A stretch of 64,000 nucleotides of DNA. Source: Nostoc sp. PCC 7524 (GTDB taxonomy: Bacteria; Cyanobacteriota; Cyanobacteriia; Cyanobacteriales; Nostocaceae). This document shows positions 1 through 8,340 of the stretch, piece by piece (within the stretch, counting starts at the first letter, position 1; each line of letters starts with the position of its first letter). A program made the translations under genes and the position numbers. Under the pieces are notes generated by a model that did no database searches, was not told the origin of the DNA, and was given only the letters and a program-made list of their open reading frames with translations. The stretch lies in contig NC_019684.1 in assembly GCF_000316645.1 (NCBI RefSeq), positions 1,054,001-1,118,000 of the forward strand. Direction: 5' to 3'.

Positions 1-365
1 CTTGTATCTGTTGAAGGAATTTCTACTTCTGATTCTGCCAAATGTGCAATTATTTTACTTACAGCGTTATGACAAGTTTTATCAGTATCCAAAACCTGAG
101 ATAAAAATGCCCACAACGTTATTAGCGGGTCAAATAATCGCTTTTTGTATTTAATATTTAATTCAGATATTGCTTGTCTAATTGCCGATTCTGGCAATAG
201 TTCTTTAAAGGGTAGCCCTAAACTTTGGCTAAATTTATCCTTGAGAATTTGTACTCGTAGTGTCACAGTAGTGTTTATGATCTTGGCTTGCTCGTCTTCA
301 AAAAGTATTTCATGAGCGAGCAAGCTTTTTCTACCGACAAAAATTTTTGGCCAACCATACATCAT
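1..365 (-). CDS. IS4-family transposase, N-terminal part (cut by window edge)
   Basis: Reading the minus strand from the ATG at 365-363 gives an open frame of about 121 codons that runs off the left edge. It begins MMYGWPKIFVGRKSLLAHE and contains a segment like LGLPFKELLPESAIRQA followed by FDPLITLWAFLSQVLDTD and a CHNAVSKIIAH stretch. That combination is typical of the N-terminal domain of IS4-family DDE transposases common in cyanobacteria. The catalytic part lies outside the window, so intactness cannot be judged. A second ATG at 362-360 is equally possible. The family call rests on remembered motif resemblance. Confidence 0.7.
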   Translation of the reverse strand, partial: MMYGWPKIFVGRKSLLAHEILFEDEQAKIINTTVTLRVQILKDKFSQSLGLPFKELLPESAIRQAISELNIKYKKRLFDPLITLWAFLSQVLDTDKTCHNAVSKIIAHLAESEVEIPSTDT

Positions 366-489
366 CTTTCTCAGAGCGATCGCCTGACTCAGGCTATTAC
401 TGCTAAATGGGCATTAAAAGCTGTAGCCCCTGAAATGTATGGCTTCTAGCTTTTCTTAGTGCCATTCGGAAATCTACCAAAGTCAGCAC

Positions 490-1854
490 ATGGAACAATG
501 GATCACAAAAGAACTAGAAACAACAGAATTAGGAGACATCAGAAGAACCAAACGGTTAATCAAAATCGTAGAAAACTTAAGTGCTAAACCAGAAGCGAGT
601 ATTCCCCAAGCCAGTGGCACATGGGCGGCAACGAAAGCCACCTATGACTTTTGGGATTCACCATACATCAAACCAGCGATGATTAGACAAGGACATCAAG
701 ATGCGACAGTAGAGAGAATAGCCAAGCATGAGGTAGTGTTGGCGATTCAAGACACCACAGAACTCAACTACACGACTCACAAAGCCCTATCGGGAACAGG
801 ATATCTCGATAGCAAATATGCTCAAGGATTAAAAGTCCACTCAGTCATGACAGTCTCGCCACAAGGAATACCATTAGGGATAATTGAGCAACAAGTATGG
901 GCGAGGAAGGAAGAAGAATTAGGGAAAGCGGAACACAGAAAACAAAAATCGACAGCGCAAAAAGAAAGCCAAAGGTGGTTGGAGGCGTTGAAAACCACTG
1001 AGTCAATGATCCCAGAATTAGTACAAGTAGTCACAATTGCCGATAGAGAAGCGGATATTTATGACTTATTTGCCTGTCCGCGTCGTCCTGGTTCAGATTT
1101 TCTGATTCGGGCGGCACAAAATCGCTGTTTAGCTGACACCCAGCAGCATTTATGGGAACAGCTAGAATCTATTGATGCACTCGGTACAATTACTTTGGAT
1201 GTGAAACGCAATCCTACACGACCGCAAAGAACTGCTACCCTAAATCTCCGTTATCGCACAATTACCATTGCACCACCCCAAAATCGCCCCAAGACTGAAC
1301 AACTAGCTCCCATCACATTACAAGCAATTTTGGTCACAGAAGTTGACCCTCCACCAGAGTGTGAGCCGATTTGTTGGTTACTGCTGACTACCCTGAAAAT
1401 TAGGAATTTGCAAGATGTCTTGCAGTATGTGCAATGGTACAGTTATCGTTGGTTGATTGAACGTTATCATTATGTCTTGAAAAGTGGTTGTCGTATCGAG
1501 AAGTTACAACTAGAAACCGCCCACAGAATCGAGATGGCTTTGGCCACTTATAGCATCGTTGCTTGGCGTTTATTGTTCTTGACTTACTTAGCTCGTTGTC
1601 AAAAAGATGCCAGTTGTGAACAGGTGCTACAACCTCACGAGTGGCAAGTCCTTTATGCCACCTTACATCACCAAGTTTATCCTCGTACATCACCACCCAC
1701 TTTGGCTGAAGTTGTCAATTGGATTGCTCGATTGGGTGGGTTTTTAGGTCGTAAAGGCGATGGGTATCCTGGTGTTAAAGTTCTCTGGCGTGGCTTGACT
1801 CGATTACATGATCTTGTTGAAGGTTGGGAAGTTTGTCAGTCTCTCTATCATTAA
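490..1854 (+). CDS. IS4-family (IS50/Tn5-like) transposase
   Basis: 454 residues, full length for Tn5-type transposases. The N-terminus resembles the Tn5 DNA-binding domain (WITKELETTELGDIRRTKRL, then ATKATYDFWD). The DDE core is visible: AIQDTTELNY carries the first Asp, IADREADIYDLF the second, and the C-terminal YSYRWLIERYHYVLKSG fits the Y-(2)-R-(3)-E-(6)-K signature holding the catalytic Glu. No frame break is seen, so the protein may be active. I could not find convincing terminal inverted repeats on either side. The element boundaries are therefore undefined, and it may be an end-less relic. Confidence 0.9.
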   Translation: MEQWITKELETTELGDIRRTKRLIKIVENLSAKPEASIPQASGTWAATKATYDFWDSPYIKPAMIRQGHQDATVERIAKHEVVLAIQDTTELNYTTHKALSGTGYLDSKYAQGLKVHSVMTVSPQGIPLGIIEQQVWARKEEELGKAEHRKQKSTAQKESQRWLEALKTTESMIPELVQVVTIADREADIYDLFACPRRPGSDFLIRAAQNRCLADTQQHLWEQLESIDALGTITLDVKRNPTRPQRTATLNLRYRTITIAPPQNRPKTEQLAPITLQAILVTEVDPPPECEPICWLLLTTLKIRNLQDVLQYVQWYSYRWLIERYHYVLKSGCRIEKLQLETAHRIEMALATYSIVAWRLLFLTYLARCQKDASCEQVLQPHEWQVLYATLHHQVYPRTSPPTLAEVVNWIARLGGFLGRKGDGYPGVKVLWRGLTRLHDLVEGWEVCQSLYH

Positions 1855-2211
1855 TTATTAATTCTTGCCTGATCTAGAGTCAATTTTTTGGGTGTGAGTG
1901 CTTCCATTCCTCCGATGAGATGTTCACACCCAGGTTGTGATGAGATCATTTTGACTTTTTGTTGTTTTTTTCCTTCTCATCTTGATTTTTCCCCATCGTT
2001 GCTGCTGTTATTTTGTCTGACTCCTGACTGCATCACTCCTTACTTCTGTCAACTTTCCTGTTAAGAAAGATGTTTATAATGGATAGCTTTTTAAGGGGGA
2101 TTTAGGGGGATCTGACAGTATTTGATACATTACCAGAGACTTTTCAAACAACCTCTTACGTGAATTTGAACAACAGCCACAGAACTTGGTGACAACCAAC
2201 CGAGGTGAAAA
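1855..2211. other. Intergenic region with MITE-like fragment
   Basis: No gene is seen. The right half (about 2085-2158) carries the sequence TTTTTAAGGGGGATTTAGGG and then TTTTCAAACAACCTCT. Both also occur at 8147-8275, where the second is on the opposite strand, so this is a dispersed cyanobacterial palindromic repeat. The rest is T-rich sequence that probably includes the end of the preceding insertion sequence. Confidence 0.5.
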
Positions 2212-3465
2212 ATGAAATTAGGAACAGACAACAACTTTCACTTAACTTACTGTACTAATATTCACCCTGGGGAAACATGGGAAAAAGTCTTTGCTAATCT
2301 CAAGCAGTATATTCCACCTTTAAAAGCAAAATTAGCACCGGATAAACCCTTTGGTATTGGCTTGCGTTTAGCAGCAGTAGCAGCCAGAGAATTACTCCAA
2401 GGGAATACCTTGACTCAGTTTAAATCATGGTTGAGTGAACAAGATTTATATGTATTTACCTTGAATGGGTTTCCTTATGGACAATTCCATTGGCAAGTAG
2501 TCAAAGACCAAGTTTATGCGCCAGATTGGTCAAAACAGGAAAGGTTAGACTACACATTACAACTAACCCAGATTCTCACAGAATTGTTACCAACTGATGT
2601 AGAAGGTAGCATTTCCACATTACCTTTATCTTACAAACCTTGGTTTAAAGGTAATGCACTTATGCAAGCACCTGTCATGTTAGATGCGAGTCTGCACATA
2701 GCACAGGTAGTAGAACAAATGATTCGCATTCGGGTTGAACAGGGAAAACTGCTGCACTTAGATTTAGAACCAGAACCCGATGGCTTAATTGAAAATGCAG
2801 CCGAAGTAGTTGATTATTTCCAAATGTATTTATTACCCATCGCTGGGGAATATTTAACCAAAAAGTTAGAAATCTTGCCCGAAACGGCTGAACAATACAT
2901 ATTAGATCATGTGCGTGTTTGTTATGACACTTGCCATTTTGCGGTTGAATATGAAGATCCCATCTCAGTGTTACTGCAATTTAAAGCGGCAGGAATTCAG
3001 ATTGGCAAGATACAAATTAGTGCTGCATTACAGGTGAAAGTACCACAAGATATTCAGCAACGCCATCAGATAATCAAAAGATTACATCCTTTTGCTGAGT
3101 CTACATATTTACATCAAGTGATTGGACTGACACACAATCGCCGACTGATTCACTATCAAGACTTAGAAACTGCCTTACCAAACCTAGAAAACACCACTGA
3201 TGAAGAATGGCGGATTCACTTCCATGTCCCGATTTTCGTCCGTGACTATCAAATATTACAATCTACTCAAGATGACATTGTGAGTGTACTAGATTTACTC
3301 AACCGTCATCACTTCTGCAACCACCTAGAAATTGAAACCTACACTTGGGAAGTCTTACCCGATGAAATGAAACTAGACTTACCAGCCTCAATCCAACGTG
3401 AATATGAGTGGATTCTCAGGCATTTATTAGCAAAGCAAAAGCAGTTAGTTACTAACGGGACTTAA
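2212..3465 (+). CDS. eboE: EboE-like metabolite traffic protein (3' end supplied by IS)
   Basis: 417 residues with the EboE/TIM-barrel (xylose-isomerase-like) look: an N-terminal YCTNIHPGETW, a central LLHLDLEPEPDGL and a later VCYDTCHFAVEYEDP, as in EboE proteins. Established knowledge: the ebo cluster helps move precursors to the periplasm during scytonemin synthesis in Nostoc punctiforme. The last two codons (Gly, Thr) and the stop lie inside the left inverted repeat of the IS701 element that starts at about 3456. The native C-terminus was therefore replaced, although the length suggests that only a few residues are lost. The other ebo genes are not present upstream, where transposase genes lie instead. 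Confidence 0.75.
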   Translation: MKLGTDNNFHLTYCTNIHPGETWEKVFANLKQYIPPLKAKLAPDKPFGIGLRLAAVAARELLQGNTLTQFKSWLSEQDLYVFTLNGFPYGQFHWQVVKDQVYAPDWSKQERLDYTLQLTQILTELLPTDVEGSISTLPLSYKPWFKGNALMQAPVMLDASLHIAQVVEQMIRIRVEQGKLLHLDLEPEPDGLIENAAEVVDYFQMYLLPIAGEYLTKKLEILPETAEQYILDHVRVCYDTCHFAVEYEDPISVLLQFKAAGIQIGKIQISAALQVKVPQDIQQRHQIIKRLHPFAESTYLHQVIGLTHNRRLIHYQDLETALPNLENTTDEEWRIHFHVPIFVRDYQILQSTQDDIVSVLDLLNRHHFCNHLEIETYTWEVLPDEMKLDLPASIQREYEWILRHLLAKQKQLVTNGT

Positions 3466-4813
3466 ACAAAAATTAAGCCCAAAAAGAGTATAATGCTTAA
3501 CTAACATAGCTTTCACGTTAGAAAAAGCTCATGAAAGAAACCACTCCCACAGCGATGCCCCCGTGCTTTGAAAGATGGTGTCAAAGATTTGATGATGTGT
3601 TTACTCATAAAGCTCAAAAAAGAGAGTTTAGACACTATATAGGGGGATTACTGGGGGAAAGTGAGAGAAAAAACCTGTTTCAAATGGCGGATAATGCTGT
3701 AGGTGTAACTTACCACCGATTACATCACTTTTTGACCGAAGCACCTTGGTCTAGTGGGCAGGTGAATGAGCGTCGATTGGAAATCATGAATAAGTGCAGT
3801 CAAACGAGAATTAGTAGAGGTTTTAGCTTAATAATTGATGATTCTGGTCATAGAAAAAGTGGTAATTTTACTGCTGGTGTGGGGAGACAGTATATTGGAG
3901 AAATTGGCAAAACAGATAATGGAATCGTAGTAGTAACAACGCATTTATATGATGGCAGAAAAAGCTTACCGTTAGATATAGAGTTATATCAACACGCTGA
4001 TTCTTTAGCTCAAGGAAAACAAGATCCTCTATTTGAGAAAAAACCAGAACTAGCAATCAAGTTAATAGATCAAGCCCTAAACAGAAAATATCAACCTGGG
4101 ATAGTAATTGTAGATGCTGGATATGGCAACAATACATCATTTTTATTAGAGTTGGAAAAACGGCAATTAAAATATTTAGGAGGATTAGCTAAAAATCGAA
4201 AAGTAACAGTTAATCAAACAGATAATATTCAACAAACAATTCGGTTAGATGAATTAGCCCAGAGCTTACCCAAAGAGGCTTTCACAGAAATTCAAACAGA
4301 TTTGGATAAACCCAAAACATTATGGGTAGTAACTTGTGAAGTGGAAATATCAAGTTTAACTGGAAAGCGAAATATTGCTATCGTCATGAATGCTTCTACT
4401 TTCTCAGCAGCCACCGATATTGACTACTTCATCACTAATATATCTTCATCAATTGTTACACCACAATGGATAGTTGATACATATTCTCAAAGGAATTGGG
4501 TAGAAGTTTTTTACAGGGAAGCTAAAGGATGGTTAGGACTTAAAGAATATCAAGTTCGTGATAAAAGGAGTTTACTGCGCCATTTTATTTTGGTTTTCTG
4601 TGCCTATACTTTTATTCTTTGGCATCAGTTAACTGGAGGATTAAGACGACGGTGGGCAAACAAACCTTTAAATACTTTTACTGAAGCTTTAGAAGCTTTC
4701 AGAACAGCCATGTCTTTTCGATTTATTGATTGGTTGAACTTAAATCGTGACGTGTTTGCTGCTTACAAAGCTAGTTTGGGTTACATTTGGGCTTGATTTT
4801 TGTCTAAGTCCCG
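3456..4813 (+). mobile_element. IS701-family insertion sequence with matching 25-bp ends
   Basis: The left end (about 3456-3480, CGGGACTTAAACAAAAATTA then AGCCC) and the right end (about 4789-4813, ending TTTTTGTCTAAGTCCCG) are inverted repeats differing at only two positions. They enclose one transposase gene. The 4-bp sequences just outside the ends differ (CTAA on the left, ATAG on the right), so no target-site duplication is visible. The left side is the end of eboE and the right side is the interior of trpD, which implies an IS-associated deletion or recombination. Confidence 0.85.
3531..4796 (+). CDS. IS701-family transposase
   Basis: 421 residues, a usual length for the family. Conserved parts are FSLIIDDSGHRKSG (first Asp region), GIVIVDAGYGNNTSFL (second Asp region) and YSQRNWVEVFYREAKGWLGL (C-terminal Glu region), as in DDE transposases of the IS701 group. 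The gene fills the element between its inverted repeats and has no frame break, so it may be functional. The final stop codon lies within the right inverted repeat. Confidence 0.92.
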   Translation: MKETTPTAMPPCFERWCQRFDDVFTHKAQKREFRHYIGGLLGESERKNLFQMADNAVGVTYHRLHHFLTEAPWSSGQVNERRLEIMNKCSQTRISRGFSLIIDDSGHRKSGNFTAGVGRQYIGEIGKTDNGIVVVTTHLYDGRKSLPLDIELYQHADSLAQGKQDPLFEKKPELAIKLIDQALNRKYQPGIVIVDAGYGNNTSFLLELEKRQLKYLGGLAKNRKVTVNQTDNIQQTIRLDELAQSLPKEAFTEIQTDLDKPKTLWVVTCEVEISSLTGKRNIAIVMNASTFSAATDIDYFITNISSSIVTPQWIVDTYSQRNWVEVFYREAKGWLGLKEYQVRDKRSLLRHFILVFCAYTFILWHQLTGGLRRRWANKPLNTFTEALEAFRTAMSFRFIDWLNLNRDVFAAYKASLGYIWA

Positions 4814-5620
4814 ATAGATACTTGTGGTACAGGTGGGGATGGGGCTTCAACTTTTAATATTTCTACGGCTGTGGCCTTTGTTGCCGCCGCCGCCGGGGTG
4901 AAGGTTGCCAAGCATGGCAATCGTTCTGCATCTAGTAAGACTGGTTCGGCTGATGTGTTGGAAGCTTTGGGAATCAATCTCAACGCTAACCCAGAGAAGG
5001 TAAAAGCCGCAGTTGATGCAGTTGGCATCACTTTCTTGTTTGCCCCTGGTTGGCATCCGGCGCTTAAGGCGGTTGGGGTTTTGCGAAAAACTCTGAAAAT
5101 CCGGACTGTTTTTAACTTGCTGGGGCCTCTAGTCAATCCCATGCGTCCGACGGGACAAATTATTGGTGTGAATGATCCATTGTTAATCGAAGAAATCGCC
5201 CAAGCCTTATCACAGTTAGGTTGTAGGCAAGCGATCGCTCTCCACGGTCGAGAAAGGTTAGATGAGGCTGGACTAGCAGATGTAACTGATTTAGCTGTGC
5301 TGCAAGCAGGACAAGTACGCTGTCTCACACTCAATCCTCAAGAACTGGGTTTAAATCATGCACCAACTGAGGCATTGCGTGGTGGAGATGTTCAAGAAAA
5401 CGCGGAAATTTTGAAGGCTGTTCTTCAAGGTAAAGGCACTCCAGCCCAGCAAGATGTGGTTGCTTTAAATACGGCTTTAGCATTGCAAGTTGGCGAAGCC
5501 ATTGAAGGGACAACAGATGTTTTGGAAGGCTGTGTTCAAGGGATGATTCGAGCTAAAGAAGTTCTGCAAAGTGGCGCAGCTTGGACAAAGTTAGAACAAC
5601 TGGCTGAATTTTTACGCTAA
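4814..5620 (+). pseudogene. trpD: 5'-truncated anthranilate phosphoribosyltransferase
   Basis: From 4814 the frame reads [20 protein letters not shown] and continues through [20 protein letters not shown] to the normal C-terminus. The GTGGDG phosphoribosyl-pyrophosphate loop is thus kept. The N-terminal helical domain, roughly 80-90 residues, is absent because the IS701 right end lies directly upstream. A GTG at 4871 could start translation but would omit the GTGGDG loop. TrpD transfers phosphoribose to anthranilate in tryptophan synthesis. Only 22 bp separate it from the DAHP synthase gene. I infer it is inactive and that another trpD copy serves primary metabolism. Confidence 0.85.
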
Positions 5621-5642
5621 GTAAGTATTAAGGGAAATAACA

Positions 5643-6707
5643 ATGATTGTCATACTTAAAAGTGGTACACCTGCTGATGAAATTACTCGCATTAGCCAAG
5701 GCTTAAACGAGGTTTGGGGTGTCACTGTAGAAAAAAGTGTCGGGAAACACAGAGTTATCCTCGGTGTGATTGGCGATACTGCCACCATCGATACATTGCA
5801 AATTCAAGAGTTTAGCCCTTGGATTGGGCAAGTCATGCGAGTTCAAAAACCTTTCAAGCGGGCTAGTCGAGAATTCCGCTATGGTGAAGCTAGCGAGGTG
5901 ATTGTTAACACACCAAACGGCCGTGTGCATTTTGGAGAGCATCATCCTGTAGTAGTGGTAGCCGGCCCTTGTTCAGTGGAGAATGAGGAAATGATTGTTG
6001 AGACAGCCAAGCGGGTAAAGGCAGCCGGAGCTAAGTTTTTGCGTGGGGGAGCTTATAAACCCCGGACCTCGCCCTATTCGTTTCAGGGACATGGAGAAAG
6101 TGCCTTAGAGTTGTTGGCAGCAGCACGAGCAGCTACAGGTTTAGGTATCATCACTGAAGTTATGGATACAGCTGACTTACCAGCCGTAGCTAGGGTAGCC
6201 GATGTTATCCAAGTAGGTGCGAGAAATATGCACAACTTTTCACTGCTGAAGAAGGTAGGCGCACAAGATAAACCTGTACTGCTCAAGCGGGGGATGTCTG
6301 CCACAATTGACGAGTGGCTGATGGCGGCTGAATATATTTTGGCGGCTGGTAATCCTAACGTAATTCTTTGTGAGCGAGGAATTAGAAGCTTTGATAGTAA
6401 ATATGCCCGTAATACTTTGGATTTGTCAGTGATTCCAGTATTGCGATCGCTCACCCATTTACCAATCATGATTGATCCTAGTCATGGTACAGGTAAATCT
6501 GAATATGTGCCACCAATGGCCGTTGCTGCGATCGCTGCCGGTACAGATGCTTTAATGATTGAAGTTCACCCCAATCCAGCTAGAGCTTTATCTGATGGGC
6601 CGCAATCTTTAACTTTTGAAAAGTTTGACATTTTAGTACAAGAAATGTCAGTAATTGGCAATGTTGTTGGACGTTGGAATCAACCTGTCTTGGTTGGTGC
6701 TATTTAG
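5643..6707 (+). CDS. aroG: 3-deoxy-7-phosphoheptulonate (DAHP) synthase
   Basis: 354 residues. An N-terminal ferredoxin-like regulatory domain (about 1-75) precedes a TIM-barrel with GPCSVENEEM, GGAYKPRTSPYSFQGHG and DPSHGTGKSEYV, the signatures of the AroG/AroF type related to the B. subtilis/Thermotoga enzymes. It condenses phosphoenolpyruvate and erythrose-4-phosphate, the entry step to aromatic amino acids. It follows the broken trpD by 22 bp and was probably its operon partner. In scytonemin clusters of Nostoc, duplicated trp and aro genes, including trpD and aroG, form such a block, so this may be the pathway-specific copy rather than the housekeeping one. It appears intact. Symbol follows the scytonemin-cluster usage. 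Confidence 0.9.
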   Translation: MIVILKSGTPADEITRISQGLNEVWGVTVEKSVGKHRVILGVIGDTATIDTLQIQEFSPWIGQVMRVQKPFKRASREFRYGEASEVIVNTPNGRVHFGEHHPVVVVAGPCSVENEEMIVETAKRVKAAGAKFLRGGAYKPRTSPYSFQGHGESALELLAAARAATGLGIITEVMDTADLPAVARVADVIQVGARNMHNFSLLKKVGAQDKPVLLKRGMSATIDEWLMAAEYILAAGNPNVILCERGIRSFDSKYARNTLDLSVIPVLRSLTHLPIMIDPSHGTGKSEYVPPMAVAAIAAGTDALMIEVHPNPARALSDGPQSLTFEKFDILVQEMSVIGNVVGRWNQPVLVGAI

Positions 6708-7599
6708 GTTGATTTAGCAAGAAAGGCAGAGGGCAGGAGGCAGAAGGCAGAAGGGAACTCTGTTTCCTGCCCTCTGCCACGACCGTTCGCGGAGCGTCTC
6801 GAAGAGAAGGGAGTAGGGGTTTAAGCCCCACACCAAAATCTTCGATTTGGTGTCTTGCAATCAGTGTAGGTCTGTTCGCGGAGCGTTCCCGAAGGGTAGC
6901 CTACACGCTCATTGCAGTCCTTCTGCCCTCTGCCCTCTGACTTGAAAGAGCAGGGGGAGCAGGGGGAGCAGGGGAGGCAGGGGGAGAAAGACATCTTTCA
7001 TGTTTGACTGTGAAACTTGCTTCATCGGGACTGCCTTCTGCCTTCTTCACTTATAGAGAAAAGTAAAAATTGTAGGGTAATGAAGATTGAGTTCGTAGTA
7101 AGGATTTTAGTCCTAAAACAAGGGCTAAAGCCCTTACTACAAACTTATAATTATTTACACTATTTTACTTAGTTAAATTGCAGTCTTAGCTTTATACCTC
7201 CTCAAACCTCCTCGTTGAAGGGGAGTGTATGCGATAGTGCGGTTAGCGTCTTTCATGATTTATCAGTGATTCAGCTATCTTAATTTTATTGATTAATAAT
7301 TCAGAAAAATAATTCACTATTTAAATGAATATCTAAATATTTTTCATTGCAAATTCTATAAATAAATTTTAACATTTTATCGTGCAGACAACATCAATTA
7401 AGTCTCAATAAACGCTGCGAGAAATTAGTTAGTTTAATCGTGTCTCATTGAAAGAATTGCATCTAAAAATTCAATAGAGATACCTGGATTATTCTAGATT
7501 TGATAATCCAACTTCATCGCCTATAAATGATGGCTTCTCATTTATTTAATATTCCATATCAATGGAATATTTATCTAAAAAATAAGAGGATTAATTCTG
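6708..7599. other. Long intergenic region rich in dispersed repeats
   Basis: No gene is recognised. About 6720-7040 holds purine-rich short tandem repeats (GAGGCAGAAGGCAG, AGCAGGGGG units) and two copies of the Nostoc motif TTCGCGGAGCGT (near 6785 and 6873). A palindrome at about 7092-7143 pairs GTAGTAAGGATTTTAGTCCT with the downstream AGGGCTAAAGCCCTTACTAC. From 7150 to 7599 it is AT-rich leader sequence, with an AGAGGA ribosome site just before the next gene. Confidence 0.6.
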
Positions 7600-8142
7600 A
7601 TGACAGACGCAACGAATGTTGGTGGTGGCAACTTCCAATCTGGTAATCTTGGTAATCTCCTTCGGCAATCTCCCTTTGGTGCTTTGCTCAATATTCCAGG
7701 ATTAACCGAACAGGATTTAATAGCAGCTTTTGGCAGAGCCACTGGTAATAGTAATAACCCCTTCGGTAACGGTAGCCCCCCAAATGGCGGTGGAAATGCC
7801 CCCTCTAGCGGTAATCCCTTTGCTAACTTTGGCAACCCAAATGCTCCTGGTAGTCCTTTAACTGGTGGAGTTAACCCTTGGGCTACTAATAACAGTGATC
7901 CTTTGACTGGTGGTAACAATCCTTTTGCAGGGGGTAACAATCCTTTTGCAGGTGGTGACAATCCTTTTGCAGGGGGTAACAATCCTTTTGCAGGTGGTGA
8001 CAATCCTTTTGCAGGTGGTGACAATCCCTTTGCAGGTGGTGACAATCCCTTTGCAGGTGGCAATAATCCCTTTGCAGGTGGTGACAATCCTTTTGCAGGT
8101 GGCAGCAATCCTTTTGCAGGTGGCAGCAATCCTTTTGCTTAG
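7600..8142 (+). CDS. Low-complexity protein with NPFAGG(N/D) heptad repeats
   Basis: 180 residues, not assignable to a known family. The N-terminal 60 residues are less repetitive and include SPFGALLNIPGLTEQDLIAA. The C-terminal part is about ten tandem copies of a seven-residue unit NPFAGG(N/D/S), encoded by a 21-bp tandem DNA repeat at about 7915-8140. It has no signal peptide and no membrane segment. An AGAGGA ribosome site precedes the ATG. The next gene also carries NPFA near its start and Asn/Gly-rich repeats, so the two may be related surface or matrix proteins, but no function can be given. Confidence 0.7.
   Translation: MTDATNVGGGNFQSGNLGNLLRQSPFGALLNIPGLTEQDLIAAFGRATGNSNNPFGNGSPPNGGGNAPSSGNPFANFGNPNAPGSPLTGGVNPWATNNSDPLTGGNNPFAGGNNPFAGGDNPFAGGNNPFAGGDNPFAGGDNPFAGGDNPFAGGNNPFAGGDNPFAGGSNPFAGGSNPFA
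7915..8140 (+). repeat. 21-bp in-frame tandem repeat
   Basis: The unit AATCCTTTTGCAGGTGGTGA plus C is repeated about ten times with few changes, each copy encoding NPFAGG plus one polar residue. The copies are nearly identical at the DNA level, including third positions. This points to recent expansion, and copy number is likely to vary between strains. Confidence 0.85.
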
Positions 8143-8146
8143 AGGA

Positions 8147-8275
8147 TTTCTGAGAGGTTGTTTGAAAAGGGGTTAGCTATGATTTTGGAGACTTATTGAT
8201 CCCCCCTACCCCCCTTAAAAAGGGGGGAAATTGAATCAAAGTCCCCCTTTTTAAGGGGGATTTAGGGGGATCTAA
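8147..8275. repeat. Dispersed palindromic (MITE-like) repeat
   Basis: Arms CCCCCCTTAAAAAGGGGGG and CCCCCTTTTTAAGGGGGATT flank an AT-rich loop, and the outer left end is GAGGTTGTTTGAAAA. The same arm and the reverse complement of the same end occur at 2085-2158. The element can fold into a long hairpin between the two repeat-protein genes and may act as a terminator or RNA-stability element, though that is inference. Confidence 0.6.
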
Positions 8276-8340
8276 ACGATATTGGGTAAAGTGATCAGAC
8301 TTGTGTTTACACCATAGCTTAAAACAGAGCATTAACGCAG

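Noticed and set aside
4804..5334. 176-codon minus-strand open frame
   Set aside because: It is antisense to the trpD fragment, whose plus-strand translation is unmistakable.
7575..8176. Open frames of 184 codons (minus strand) and 88 codons (plus strand) over the NPFAGG repeat
   Set aside because: Tandem 21-bp repeats stay open in all frames. The NPFAGG frame has the ribosome site and a non-repetitive N-terminal domain.
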